A stretch of DNA of 64,000 bases from Sphingomonadales bacterium (GTDB lineage: Bacteria; Pseudomonadota; Alphaproteobacteria; Sphingomonadales; Sphingomonadaceae), in the NCBI GenBank assembly GCA_006226685.1, contig SBGG01000040.1:1-64000 (forward strand). The letters run 5' to 3'. Below the pieces are notes generated by a model. It ran no database searches. It was given only the letters and a program-made list of their open reading frames with translations, and was not told the DNA's origin. Positions within the stretch are counted from its first letter, which is position 1. Each line of letters opens with the position of its first letter. A program made the position numbers and the translations under genes. Positions 43,678-52,793 of this stretch are shown one piece after another.

Positions 43678-44783
43678 GTATCGTCCCCGCCCCTATCGCG
43701 CAACTTCCGTGGAAGCTGATGCTGCTCATCACCGCGATCGCCACGTTCGGCATCGTCGTACTGTACAGTGCGGCAAGCGGCAGCATGACCCCCTGGGCCT
43801 TTAATCAACTTATCCGTTTCGTCATATTTTCGGTGATGGCGCTCGTCCTCTCGCGCTTCCCGGTTTCCCTATTCGCCACCTGGTCCCTGCCCGCCTATGG
43901 CGCGATCCTGATCGCGCTGGTGCTGGTCGAACTGATCGGCGGCGTCGCAGGCGGCAGCCAGCGCTGGATCAACCTCGGTTTCATGCAGCTTCAGCCATCG
44001 GAATTCATGAAACCGGTGATCGTCCTTGCGGTCGCCCGTTTCTACTCCCGCCTGCCGGTCAGCGAAATTCGCCGATGGAACGCGATATGGCCCGCGCTGG
44101 TGCTGATCGGCCTGCCCTGGTCGCTGGTGATCCTGCAACCCGATCTCGGCACGGCGACGATGATCGCGGCGGGGGGCGTCACCGTGATGTTCCTTGCCGG
44201 CCTGCCCCTGCGCCTGTTCATCGGCGCGGGATTGATCGGGGGTGCCGCCATCCCGATCGCCTTCAGCTTCCTTCACGATTATCAGCAAAAACGCGTGCTG
44301 ATCTTCCTCAACCCCGAAAGCGATCCGCTGGGCGCGGGCTATCATATCAGCCAGTCGAAAATCGCCATCGGGTCGGGCGGTCTGTGGGGCAAGGGGTTCC
44401 TTCAGGGCACGCAGAGCCATCTCGATTATCTTCCGGAAGGCCATACCGATTTCGTCTTCGCCACCATGGCGGAAGAATGGGGCATGGTCGGCGGCATATC
44501 GCTGATCTTCGCGTTCCTGATGCTGTTCCGCTGGGGCATAAGAGTGTCGATCCGCGCGCAGGATCGTTTTTCCCGGCTCGTCGCGGCGGGCCTCACCACG
44601 ACCATCTTCTTCTATGTCGCGATCAACCTGATGATGGTGATGGGCCTTGCCCCGGTGGTGGGCATTCCGCTGCCCTTCATGTCCTATGGCGGGTCCTCTA
44701 TGCTGACGGTGATGCTGTGCATCGGCATCATCATGGCAATCGACCGGGACCGCAGGAAGAGCAGCCGAAGTAACTGGGAATAA
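43674..44783 (+). CDS. rodA: Rod-shape glycosyltransferase RodA (SEDS)
   Basis: A 369-residue SEDS membrane protein with about ten helices. It contains GGSQRWINLGFMQLQPSEFMK, LQPDLGTATMI, LPEGHTDFVFATMAEEWGM with the catalytic-loop Asp/Glu, and GIPLPFMSYGGSSML, the family signatures. It polymerises lipid II glycan strands as partner of PBP2. The ATG at 43674 overlaps the mrdA stop as ATGA; a longer frame from 43473 was rejected because it lies inside mrdA. Confidence 0.96.
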   Translation: MSIVPAPIAQLPWKLMLLITAIATFGIVVLYSAASGSMTPWAFNQLIRFVIFSVMALVLSRFPVSLFATWSLPAYGAILIALVLVELIGGVAGGSQRWINLGFMQLQPSEFMKPVIVLAVARFYSRLPVSEIRRWNAIWPALVLIGLPWSLVILQPDLGTATMIAAGGVTVMFLAGLPLRLFIGAGLIGGAAIPIAFSFLHDYQQKRVLIFLNPESDPLGAGYHISQSKIAIGSGGLWGKGFLQGTQSHLDYLPEGHTDFVFATMAEEWGMVGGISLIFAFLMLFRWGIRVSIRAQDRFSRLVAAGLTTTIFFYVAINLMMVMGLAPVVGIPLPFMSYGGSSMLTVMLCIGIIMAIDRDRRKSSRSNWE

Positions 44784-44786
44784 GCC

Positions 44787-45668
44787 GTGCAGGTCCGTCT
44801 CGTCCGCTATTTTCTCGCCCTGGTTCGCGAACGCCATTTCGCCCGTGCGGCCGAAAGCTGCGGCGTCACCCAGCCGACGCTCTCGGCAGGCATCAGCGCG
44901 CTGGAGCGGCAATTGGGCAAGCGGCTGATCCTGCGCGACCGTCGCTTCATCAGCCTGACACCGGAAGGGGAAGCCCTGCTCCCCTGGGCGCGGCAACTGG
45001 TCGCCGCACAGGAAGGGATGACCAGCGCGATCGCCGCGACGCAGGGCGATGTTAGCGGCCAGTTCCGGCTCGGCGCGATCCCTGCCGCCCTGCCCTATAG
45101 CGGACATATCGCCGAGGCGTTGCTGACGGCGAGGCCGGGCCTTGCGCTTTCGGTCCTCTCCCTCACCTCGCGAGAGATTGTCCGGGCGCTCGCCGACTAT
45201 GAGATTGACGGCGGCCTTACCTATCTGGACCATGAACCGCCCGCCAATGTGCTGACCGTTCCGCTCTGGGAGGAACGCTATTGCCTGCTGACCCGTGCCG
45301 ACGGACCGCTGCGAGCACGAGACACCCTCTCCCTTGCCGACGCGGCGGAACTGCCGCTGTGCCTGCTGCATCAGGGGATGCAGAACCGGCGTATATTGGA
45401 TGCGCGGATGGCCGAACATGGCATTGCGCTGCACCCGCGCGTGACCGCCGATTCCTATGTGACGTTGTTTTCGATGGTGCAGGCTGGACCGTTCGCAACG
45501 ATCCTTCCCGACAGCTATGCCCGCCTGTTTCCCGATCTCGACTGGGCGCGGACACTCTCACTCGAACCGGCCTTACCCGCCAGTCACCTCGGCCTCGTCC
45601 TGCTTGATCGCTCACCGCTTACCCCGCTGGCCCATGCCGCGATAGAGGCAGCTCGCGCCCTCTCCTGA
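44787..45668 (+). CDS. LysR-family regulator, probable activator of formate dehydrogenase
   Basis: A 293-residue LysR-type regulator starting at GTG, three bases after rodA. The N-terminal winged helix is RYFLALVRERHFARAAESCGVTQPTLSAGISALERQLG, and a periplasmic-binding-protein-like effector domain follows. Sequence is OxyR-like in the DNA-binding part, but the paired redox cysteines of OxyR are not evident (one Cys in LPLCLL). It is co-directional with and just upstream of fdsG, and a perfect palindrome covers its own stop codon. It is probably the formate-operon activator (FdsR-type). Confidence 0.83.
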   Translation: MQVRLVRYFLALVRERHFARAAESCGVTQPTLSAGISALERQLGKRLILRDRRFISLTPEGEALLPWARQLVAAQEGMTSAIAATQGDVSGQFRLGAIPAALPYSGHIAEALLTARPGLALSVLSLTSREIVRALADYEIDGGLTYLDHEPPANVLTVPLWEERYCLLTRADGPLRARDTLSLADAAELPLCLLHQGMQNRRILDARMAEHGIALHPRVTADSYVTLFSMVQAGPFATILPDSYARLFPDLDWARTLSLEPALPASHLGLVLLDRSPLTPLAHAAIEAARALS

Positions 45669-45684
45669 TAGAGAATATCTATCA
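45666..45684. promoter_or_regulatory. LysR-type operator candidate upstream of fdsG
   Basis: A perfect 19-bp palindrome, TGATAGA-GAATA-TCTATCA. It contains the ATAG-N7-CTAT frame of OxyR-like sites and the T-N11-A core of LysR boxes. Its first three bases are the TGA stop of the LysR gene. It lies 75 bp before the fdsG start, a suitable place for activator binding. Confidence 0.62.
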
Positions 45685-45758
45685 ACCATGACGCGGTTCG
45701 ATTTGACCCGGCAGCCTGCCCGGCGCATTATCCCGCCTTCATTGTGCAGGATAAATCG

Positions 45759-46205
45759 ATGAAACCGGTATTGGGAGAGTATATCGCGCAAAGCGCCGCA
45801 CAGCACAGGCGGGAGGACGAACCGGCACGCGGCGCGTTGCTGCCGATACTGCACGATATTCAGGCCGAATATGGCCATGTGAGTGAAGAGGCGGTGCGTG
45901 AAATCGCGGTCCTTCTCAACCTCACCCGCGCCGAAATCCATGGCGTCGTCAGCTTCTACCATGATTTCCGCAAGCAACCGGAGGAGCGGCCAGTGCTCAG
46001 ACTATGCCGCGCAGAGGCCTGCAAGGCGCGCGGCGTCGAGCATCTGGTCAATGCGGCCATGACAGTGGCGGCAGGCAAGGTTTCGATAGAGACGGTCTAT
46101 TGTCTGGGCCTCTGCTCCATCGGCCCTTCGGCAATGGTCGGGGACAGCGTCCATGCCCGGCTCGATGCCGAACGGCTTGCCGCGCTGATCGGAGCAATGG
46201 CATGA
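45759..46205 (+). CDS. fdsG: NAD-dependent formate dehydrogenase gamma subunit
   Basis: A 148-residue thioredoxin-like [2Fe-2S] protein homologous to NuoE. The cluster ligands are CRAEAC (C-x4-C) and CLGLC (C-x3-C) near residues 86 to 130, preceded by the helical ILHDIQAEYGHVSEEAVREIA. It takes part in electron transfer from the molybdenum site to the flavin of FdsB. The ATG at 45759 with AGGA upstream was chosen over a GTG at 45744. Its stop overlaps fdsB as ATGA. Confidence 0.94.
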   Translation: MKPVLGEYIAQSAAQHRREDEPARGALLPILHDIQAEYGHVSEEAVREIAVLLNLTRAEIHGVVSFYHDFRKQPEERPVLRLCRAEACKARGVEHLVNAAMTVAAGKVSIETVYCLGLCSIGPSAMVGDSVHARLDAERLAALIGAMA

Positions 46206-47701
46206 GCGCAGAACAGCCCCTTATCCGCATTGCCGATGATGCGGCCGCCCTCGCCTGCGGCGCTGATACGCTCGCCCGCGCTTTCGAGCAGGCGGGTGCC
46301 CATGTCGAACGCGTATCGAGCTGGGGCCTGCACTGGCTGGAACCGCTGGTTGAACGCGACGGCATCGGATATGCCAAAGCGGCCCCTGCCGATATTCCCG
46401 CGATCCTCGACGGTTCAGCACCGTCGATCGGCCGGATCGAAGAGCACCCCTTTCTTGCGCGCCAGCAACGGCTGACCTTCGCCCGCGCCGGGAAGACCCG
46501 CCCGCTCAGCCTCGATGATTATGCCGCGGCCGGCGGTTGGGAAGGTCTGACCAAGGCTCGCGCGATGCGGCCCGAGGCGGTGATCGACCAGATGAAGCTA
46601 TCCGGTCTGCGCGGACGCGGCGGCGCCGGTTTTCCGGCAGGCATCAAATGGGATACGGTGCGATTGGCGAAGGCCGACCGCAAATATATCGTCTGCAACG
46701 CCGATGAAGGCGATAGCGGCACCTTCGCCGACCGCATGGTGATGGAGGGCGACCCCTATATGCTGATCGAGGGCATGGCGATTGCTGGCCATGCGGTCGG
46801 TGCGAGCAAGGGCTATGTCTACATCCGCAGCGAATATCCCCATGCGATCGCAAAAATGCGCGCGGCGGCGGAACGATGCGCCGCGATCATCGCCCCGTTC
46901 GAAATCGAAATCCGCGCCGGAGCCGGGGCCTATGTCTGCGGCGAGGAAACCTCCCTCCTCAACAGCCTTGAGGGGCGTCGCGGGGAAGTCCGCGCCAAGC
47001 CGCCATTGCCTGCGCTCAAAGGCCTGTTCGGCAAACCAACGGTCATCAACAATGTGCTGACCCTCGCCGCCGTGCCGTGGATTATCGCCCATGGCGGTGA
47101 AGCCTATGCCGCCTATGGCATGGGCCGTTCCCATGGCACCATGCCGATCCAGCTTGCCGGCAATGTGAAACATGGCGGCCTGTTCGAGGTTGCCTTCGGC
47201 ATCACGCTGGGCGAACTGGTGAACGAGATCGGCGGCGGCACGGCTTCGGGGCGCCCGGTTCGCGCGGTACAGGTTGGCGGGCCGCTCGGCGCCTATATCC
47301 CGGTCGAACAATTCGACATGGCGTTCGATTATGAAAGCTTCGCCCATGCCGATGCGCTGATCGGCCATGCGGGCATCACCGTGTTCGACGACAGGGTCGA
47401 CATGGCGCAAATGGCGCGCTTCGCCCTTGAATTCTGCGCGGAAGAAAGTTGCGGCAAATGCACGCCCTGCCGCCTTGGCAGCACGCGCGGGGTAGAGGTG
47501 ATGGACGAAATCCTCGCCGGGCGCGATGTCGAAACCAACATGCTGCTGATCGAGGATCTGTCCGACACGATGAAATATGGCTCGCTCTGCGCGCTGGGTG
47601 GCTTCACCCCCTATCCGGTGATGAGCGCGATCCGGCATTTCCGGGGCGATTTCGACTCCCGATCCGTTTCAGGCGAAAAAGCCATGGAGGTCGCCGAATG
47701 A
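46202..47701 (+). CDS. fdsB: NAD-dependent formate dehydrogenase beta subunit (FMN/NAD site)
   Basis: A 499-residue NuoF-like diaphorase subunit. It has an N-terminal thioredoxin-like region, the FMN-binding LRGRGGAGFPAGIKWDTV, an NADH-binding GAGAYVCGEETSLLNSLEGRRG, and the 4Fe-4S site CGKCTPCRLG plus a distal cysteine in SLCALGG. It passes electrons from formate to NAD+. Start 46202 overlaps fdsG; stop overlaps fdsA as ATGA. It is cytoplasmic, with no export signal. Confidence 0.96.
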   Translation: MSAEQPLIRIADDAAALACGADTLARAFEQAGAHVERVSSWGLHWLEPLVERDGIGYAKAAPADIPAILDGSAPSIGRIEEHPFLARQQRLTFARAGKTRPLSLDDYAAAGGWEGLTKARAMRPEAVIDQMKLSGLRGRGGAGFPAGIKWDTVRLAKADRKYIVCNADEGDSGTFADRMVMEGDPYMLIEGMAIAGHAVGASKGYVYIRSEYPHAIAKMRAAAERCAAIIAPFEIEIRAGAGAYVCGEETSLLNSLEGRRGEVRAKPPLPALKGLFGKPTVINNVLTLAAVPWIIAHGGEAYAAYGMGRSHGTMPIQLAGNVKHGGLFEVAFGITLGELVNEIGGGTASGRPVRAVQVGGPLGAYIPVEQFDMAFDYESFAHADALIGHAGITVFDDRVDMAQMARFALEFCAEESCGKCTPCRLGSTRGVEVMDEILAGRDVETNMLLIEDLSDTMKYGSLCALGGFTPYPVMSAIRHFRGDFDSRSVSGEKAMEVAE

Positions 47702-50610
47702 CCTATCAGCCGCAAACCGATTTCGGCACGCCCGAAAGCCGCTCGACTGCGCAGGTGACACTGACCATCGACGGACGCCCGGTCACCGTTCCGGCCGGAA
47801 CCAGCGTGATGCGCGCCGCCGCCGAAATCGACACATCGATCCCGAAGCTGTGCGCGACCGACAGCCTTGAAAGCTTCGGTTCCTGCCGCCTCTGCCTTGT
47901 CGAGATTGACGGGCGGCGGGGCACGCCCGCCAGTTGCACCACGCCGGTCGAACCCGACATGGTGGTGCACACCCAGACCCCTCGCCTGCAAAAGCTGCGC
48001 AAGGGCGTGATGGAGCTTTATATCTCCGACCATCCGCTCGATTGCCTGACCTGCGCCGCCAATGGCGATTGCGAACTTCAGGATCAGGCCGGCGCCGTCG
48101 GCCTGCGCGAGGTACGCTATCCGGTCGCCGCCACCCATTTGGGACAGGCGAAGGACCAGTCCAACCCCTATTTCGATTTCGATCCTTCCAAATGCATCGT
48201 CTGCTCCCGCTGCGTGCGCGCCTGCGACGAAGTGCAGGGCACGCTGGCCCTGACGGTCGAAAGCCGGGGTTTCGGGTCGAAGATCAGCGCGGGCCTTGCC
48301 TCCGATGATTTCATGGCCTCCGAATGCGTATCCTGCGGCGCGTGCGTTCAGGCCTGCCCGACCGCGACGCTGGTCGAGAAAAAGGTCGTGGAAATCGGCA
48401 CGCCGGACCGCAGCATCGTCACGACCTGCGCCTATTGCGGCGTCGGCTGCACCTTCCGCGCGGAAATGCGGGGGGAGCAACTTGTCCGTATGGTGCCGTG
48501 GAAGGACGGCAAAGCCAATCACGGCCATAGCTGCATCAAGGGTCGTTTCGCCTGGGGCTATGCCAATCATGCCGAGCGCATCACCACGCCGATGATCCGC
48601 GACAGCATCGACCAGCCCTGGCGCGAGGTGGGCTGGAAAGAGGCGCTCGATTTCGCCGCGAGCCGGATCAACGCCATCGCCGAAACCCATGGCCCGTCGG
48701 CGCTGGGCGGCATTACCTCATCCCGCTGCACCAATGAGGAAACCTTCCTCGTGCAGAAGTTGGTGCGCGCCGGTTTCGGCAGCAATAATGTCGACACCTG
48801 CGCCCGCGTCTGTCACTCGCCGACCGGCTATGGCCTCAAGACCACCTTCGGCACATCGGCGGGCACGCAGGATTTCGATAGCGTGGACGAAAGCGACGTG
48901 ATTCTCATCATCGGCGCCAACCCGACCGACGCCCACCCGGTATTCGGCAGCCATATGAAGCGCCGCCTGCGCGGTATCGATGGCCGCCCGGCGGCGAAGC
49001 TGATCGTCATCGACCCGCGCCGCACCGATCTCGTCCGTTCCCCCCATATCGAGGCCGATCACCATCTGGCGCTGCGTCCCGGCACCAATGTCGCGGTGCT
49101 GACCGCCATGGCGCATGTGATCGTGACTGAGGGGCTGGCCGATGAGGCCTTCATCCGCGAACGCTGCGACTGGGATGAATATCGCCACTGGGCGGACTTC
49201 GTCTCGCTGCCGACCAACAGCCCGGAAACGCTTCAGGCGGTGACGCAGGTCCCGGCCGCAACCGTCCGCGCCGCAGCCCGGCTTTACGCGACCGGCGACG
49301 ACCGCCGTAGCGATGTTTCGCAGAGGCGCAGGATAAACGCCGCCATCTATTATGGTCTCGGCGTCACCGAACATAGTCAGGGCAGCTCGACCGTGATGGC
49401 GATTGCCAATCTGGCGATGGCCACCGGCAATATCGGGCGGCGCGGCGTCGGCGTGAACCCGCTGCGCGGCCAGAATAATGTGCAGGGCGCCTGCGACATG
49501 GGCAGTTTTCCGCACGAACTTTCCGGCTATCGCCATATATCGGATGCCGAAACCCGCGCCCTGTTCGAGGCGGACTGGGGCGTCACGCTCGATGCCGAGC
49601 CGGGGCTGCGCATTCCCAACATGCTCGATGCCGCTGTCGATGGCACGTTCAAGGGCATTTATATTCAGGGCGAGGATATTCTCCAGTCCGACCCCAATAC
49701 CCACCATGTCGCGGCGGGCCTCGCGGCGATGGATTGCGTGATCGTCCACGACCTGTTTCTCAACGAAACCGCCAATTACGCCCATGTTTTCCTGCCCGGA
49801 TCGACCTTCCTCGAAAAGGATGGCACCTTCACCAATGCCGAGCGGCGCATTCAGCTCGTCCGCAAGGTGATGACGCCGCAAAATGGCGGTGCCCACGGTC
49901 ATGGGATGCAGGATTGGGAAGTGACGCAGGCGCTGGCCAATGCGTTGGGGCTGGGCTGGAGCTACACGCACCCGTCCGAAATCATGGACGAGATCGCCCG
50001 GCTGACGCCCAGCTTTGCAGGCGTGACCTATGACCGGCTGGAACAGGAAGGGTCGCTCCAGTGGCCGATCAACGCCGCGCACCCCGATGGTTCGCCCATC
50101 ATGCATGTCGATGGCTTTGTAAGGGGTAAGGGCAAGTTCGTCGTCACCGACTATGTACCGACCGACGAAAAGACCGGGCCGCGCTTCCCGCTGCTGCTCA
50201 CCACCGGCCGCATCCTCAGCCAGTATAATGTCGGCGCGCAGACCCGCCGCACCGCGAACAGCGAATGGCATGGCGAGGACCGGCTCGAAATCCACCCCGC
50301 CGATGCGGAGGATCGCGGCCTCAAGACCGGTGACTGGGTGAAGCTTGCCAGCCGCGCGGGCGAAACCACGCTACGCGCGCTGGTGACGGACCGGGTCGCA
50401 CCCGGCGTCGTCTACACCACCTTCCACCACCCGGATACGCAGGCCAATGTCGTCACCACCGATTATTCGGACTGGGCAACCAACTGCCCCGAATATAAGG
50501 TGACGGCGGTTCAGGTGAGCGCCTCCAACGGCCCGACCGGCTGGCAGCGCGATTATCAGGAGCAGGCGCGGCAATCCCGCCGTGTGCTTCACCATGAGGC
50601 GGCGGAATGA
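47698..50610 (+). CDS. fdsA: NAD-dependent formate dehydrogenase alpha subunit (molybdenum catalytic subunit)
   Basis: A 970-residue catalytic subunit. The N-terminus is NuoG-like: a [2Fe-2S] site with Cys63 and Cys66 (GSCRLC), a HxxxC-type cluster region with Cys116/119/125, and two 4Fe-4S sites CIVCSRCVRAC and CVSCGACVQAC. CAYCGVGCTF then starts the molybdopterin domain. Cys372 followed by His373 (ARVCHSPTGYGL) is the predicted Mo ligand, so it is a cysteine and not a selenocysteine enzyme. It oxidises formate to CO2 in the cytoplasm. ATG at 47698 overlaps fdsB, and the stop overlaps fdsD. Confidence 0.97.
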   Translation: MTYQPQTDFGTPESRSTAQVTLTIDGRPVTVPAGTSVMRAAAEIDTSIPKLCATDSLESFGSCRLCLVEIDGRRGTPASCTTPVEPDMVVHTQTPRLQKLRKGVMELYISDHPLDCLTCAANGDCELQDQAGAVGLREVRYPVAATHLGQAKDQSNPYFDFDPSKCIVCSRCVRACDEVQGTLALTVESRGFGSKISAGLASDDFMASECVSCGACVQACPTATLVEKKVVEIGTPDRSIVTTCAYCGVGCTFRAEMRGEQLVRMVPWKDGKANHGHSCIKGRFAWGYANHAERITTPMIRDSIDQPWREVGWKEALDFAASRINAIAETHGPSALGGITSSRCTNEETFLVQKLVRAGFGSNNVDTCARVCHSPTGYGLKTTFGTSAGTQDFDSVDESDVILIIGANPTDAHPVFGSHMKRRLRGIDGRPAAKLIVIDPRRTDLVRSPHIEADHHLALRPGTNVAVLTAMAHVIVTEGLADEAFIRERCDWDEYRHWADFVSLPTNSPETLQAVTQVPAATVRAAARLYATGDDRRSDVSQRRRINAAIYYGLGVTEHSQGSSTVMAIANLAMATGNIGRRGVGVNPLRGQNNVQGACDMGSFPHELSGYRHISDAETRALFEADWGVTLDAEPGLRIPNMLDAAVDGTFKGIYIQGEDILQSDPNTHHVAAGLAAMDCVIVHDLFLNETANYAHVFLPGSTFLEKDGTFTNAERRIQLVRKVMTPQNGGAHGHGMQDWEVTQALANALGLGWSYTHPSEIMDEIARLTPSFAGVTYDRLEQEGSLQWPINAAHPDGSPIMHVDGFVRGKGKFVVTDYVPTDEKTGPRFPLLLTTGRILSQYNVGAQTRRTANSEWHGEDRLEIHPADAEDRGLKTGDWVKLASRAGETTLRALVTDRVAPGVVYTTFHHPDTQANVVTTDYSDWATNCPEYKVTAVQVSASNGPTGWQRDYQEQARQSRRVLHHEAAE

Positions 50611-50813
50611 CGGGCGACACCACCGAAACGCTGATCCGCATGGCGAACCAGATCGCCACAAATCTGGGCCATGAGGATGATCCCGCCGCCGCCACGGCCG
50701 AACATATCCGCCTCTATTGGGACCCACGCATGAAGAGCGCGATCACCGCCTATCGGGGCGACGGCCTTGGCCCCGTGGCGACGGAGGCCGTCCGGCAGAT
50801 CGCCGGCGCATGA
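50607..50813 (+). CDS. fdsD: NAD-dependent formate dehydrogenase delta subunit
   Basis: A 68-residue protein with LIRMANQIATNLG, EHIRLYWDPRMKSAITAYRG and GLGPVATEAVRQI, matching the small FdsD/delta subunits found at the end of fds operons. It is required for assembly or stability of the complex in known systems. It overlaps fdsA and fdhD by ATGA at both ends. Confidence 0.93.
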   Translation: MTGDTTETLIRMANQIATNLGHEDDPAAATAEHIRLYWDPRMKSAITAYRGDGLGPVATEAVRQIAGA

Positions 50814-51622
50814 GCATAGCTGCCTCCTCCGCCAGTCATATCTATGCACTGACTCGCCTCACCCCGCAGACCGCAGCAGAACGGATTGAGCGCCCCATTG
50901 CGATCGAAGCCCCCGTTTCGATCGAATATAACGGCATCGCCTATGCGGTGATGATGGCGAGCCCCACTGATCTGGAGGATTTTGTCACGGGCTTCAGCCT
51001 GTCCGAAGAGGTGATCCGATCCCCCGCCGATATTGTGGCGATGGAGATAGCGGAAATAGAGCTCGGCTGGGTTGCGCACGTGACGCTGGCCCCCGAGCGG
51101 ATCGAAAAGGTGATGGACCGCGCCCGAATGCGGGTGAGTGAGGGAAGTTGCGGCCTGTGCGGTCTTGAAAATCTGGAGCAGGTGATGCGGCCGCTGCCGA
51201 TGATCGATGCCCGCCCCGCCGCGACCGCCGCCGCGCTGTTTGCCGCGCTCGATGCGCTGGCCGATCATCAACCGCTTTCCCGCGCGACGGGGGCCGTCCA
51301 TGCCGCCGCCTTTTGCGCGCCCGATGGCGCCATATGGGCCGCGCGCGAGGATATTGGCCGCCACAATGCGCTCGACAAGCTGACAGGAGCGCTCGCCCGC
51401 GCTGGGCAGGATACCCGCGGTGGCTTCTTCCTGCTGACGGCGCGCTGCTCCTATGAGCTGGTGGAGAAAACCATCCTTGCCCGATGCCCGTTGCTGGTAA
51501 CGATTTCCGCGCCATCCAGCCTCGCGATCGAACGGGCGAAAGCGCATGGCCTGACGCTCATCGCCCTTGCCCGGCCCGACGCCATGCTGGTCGCCCATGA
51601 CCCGCACCGCCTCTTTTCCTGA
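50810..51622 (+). CDS. fdhD: Formate dehydrogenase accessory sulfurtransferase FdhD/FdsC
   Basis: A 270-residue FdhD-family protein. The conserved cysteine loop is SCGLCGLENL (about residues 111-120, CxxC). PVSIEYNGIAYAVMMASPTDLEDFVTGFSLSEEVI lies in the first half, and AREDIGRHNALDKLTGAL and TARCSYELVEKTI in the second. It adds sulfur to the bis-MGD cofactor before insertion into FdsA. In fds operons this position is often called fdsC. Start overlaps fdsD as ATGA. Confidence 0.95.
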   Translation: MSIAASSASHIYALTRLTPQTAAERIERPIAIEAPVSIEYNGIAYAVMMASPTDLEDFVTGFSLSEEVIRSPADIVAMEIAEIELGWVAHVTLAPERIEKVMDRARMRVSEGSCGLCGLENLEQVMRPLPMIDARPAATAAALFAALDALADHQPLSRATGAVHAAAFCAPDGAIWAAREDIGRHNALDKLTGALARAGQDTRGGFFLLTARCSYELVEKTILARCPLLVTISAPSSLAIERAKAHGLTLIALARPDAMLVAHDPHRLFS

Positions 51623-51698
51623 AGCCAAATCACCTCTTTTTCCCCTTTCCTCCGGATATAATCATCGCCACATGCGTTGTTCGGATAAGGAGAAGATA

Positions 51699-52175
51699 AT
51701 GACTGAGGATATTCGCGCACTGCTGTGGAACAGCATGGCCGAAAGCCCGTTCCTGATGGTGAAGCGAAATGCCGGCAACGATCATGCCGAACCGCTGATC
51801 GCTCAGGTCGATCCCAATGCCCATGGTGCTTTCTGGTTCTATACCAGCCGGGACAATCGCATCGCGCCGGGCGGCCCGGCCATGGCCCAGTTCGTCGCGC
51901 GGGATCACAGCCTGTTCTGCTGCATCGCTGGCACGCTGGTCGAGGAAAGCGACCCGGCAGTCATCAGCCGATACTGGACGCCCACGCTGGAGGCCTGGTA
52001 TGATAAAGGCCGGGATGATCCCAACCTGCTGGTGATGCGGTTCGATCTGGACGATGCCGAAATCTGGAAACCCGACAACAGCATTGAGGGACTGTTCCGC
52101 ATGATGACCGGCAAGGCCGAAGCCCCGCGCGAAATGGGTTTTCACAAAACCATCTCGCTCAAGCACGCGGGATAA
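51699..52175 (+). CDS. Pyridoxamine-5'-phosphate-oxidase-fold protein (general stress protein 26-like)
   Basis: A 158-residue split-barrel protein beginning MTEDIRALLWNSMAESPFLMVK. It has GAFWFYTSRDNRIAPGG for the flavin-binding strand region, and a long loop with RYWTPTLEAWYDKGRDDPNLLVMRFD typical of the general-stress FMN/F420-binding group. Ligand and reaction are unknown. The ATG at 51699 follows AAGGAGAAG at good spacing. It lies 76 bp after fdhD and 39 bp before a small membrane protein, perhaps a short stress operon. Confidence 0.82.
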   Translation: MTEDIRALLWNSMAESPFLMVKRNAGNDHAEPLIAQVDPNAHGAFWFYTSRDNRIAPGGPAMAQFVARDHSLFCCIAGTLVEESDPAVISRYWTPTLEAWYDKGRDDPNLLVMRFDLDDAEIWKPDNSIEGLFRMMTGKAEAPREMGFHKTISLKHAG

Positions 52176-52214
52176 TCGATTTTCTGTCCTCTTCAGCCTG
52201 ACAAGGAGGCTAAA

Positions 52215-52457
52215 ATGAGTTTGCTCACACGCATCGGATTACTCGCCGGGGTCGGCGCGACGCTTTATGCGTTGCTGCGTAAAGGCGGCGGCTGCTCCAC
52301 CGCGAAGGAGGAAACCGCCGCCCCGGTCTATTCCTCCGGCGTGATGCGAAATGCGGGGCCTGAAGAACAGCGCGATTCCGACGGGCAGCCATGGGACAAG
52401 GTCGACGAACAGGTCGATGAATCCTTCCCTGCCAGCGATCCGCCCTCCAATTATTAG
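52215..52457 (+). CDS. Small membrane-anchored protein with SFPASDPPS tail
   Basis: An 80-residue protein with a hydrophobic N-terminal segment (about 2-18), a charged middle part and the tail DEQVDESFPASDPPSNY. The ESFPASDPP motif ends many short proteins of alphaproteobacteria of unknown role. The start follows AAGGAGG at ideal spacing, supporting real translation. The TAG stop lies in the first bases of a TIR-B element remnant. Confidence 0.72.
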   Translation: MSLLTRIGLLAGVGATLYALLRKGGGCSTAKEETAAPVYSSGVMRNAGPEEQRDSDGQPWDKVDEQVDESFPASDPPSNY

Positions 52458-52610
52458 GACGGATCGACATTCAGATGATGGCGAGCCGAAAATGGTGATT
52501 TTCCGTGAACCGGCGCGCAGCGTACTTCTTGTACCTGAGCACCGGAAGCGTGGGGAAGCGCCATGTACATGGAAAGCCTGTAGCGCCAAAAACAGACTCG
52601 GAAGGACAAT
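52455..52610. mobile_element. Decayed TIR-B MITE copy
   Basis: From 52455 the sequence repeats the left part of the 170-bp MITE at 36211. The tip TAGGACGGATCGACATT has one mismatch, the next ~100 bp have scattered changes, and the right end is lost or unrecognisable. The inner GTAC-(5 nt)-GTAC stem is kept although its loop differs completely. The tip forms the stop codon of the upstream small gene. From about 52611 to 52793 I see no supported gene; a 45-codon frame at 52660-52797 has a plausible composition but overlaps the valS stop and has no ribosome site. Confidence 0.7.
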
Positions 52611-52793
52611 GAACGCCGGGCGTACCGCCCGCTTCCACCTTCGCTCATCGTAGAGACACATGCGCCTCGGGGCATTTCGAGTCGAGAAAAACGGCGCCAC
52701 GCGCACCGAAACGCAGCCTGCTCAGGAAAGTCAGGCGCCGGAAGCGCAAAACCACCATGAGCAGGATGCCGACGCCGCAGGCGGCCAGAACAT

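Noticed and set aside
43869..45434. 521-codon open frame opposite rodA and the LysR gene
   Set aside because: Runs across two genes with strong family signatures on the plus strand.
48800..48840. Selenocysteine site in the formate dehydrogenase
   Set aside because: The predicted metal ligand position is an ordinary Cys372 codon, with no in-frame TGA.
48718..50295. 525-codon open frame opposite fdsA
   Set aside because: Antisense shadow; the plus strand carries the molybdenum subunit signatures.
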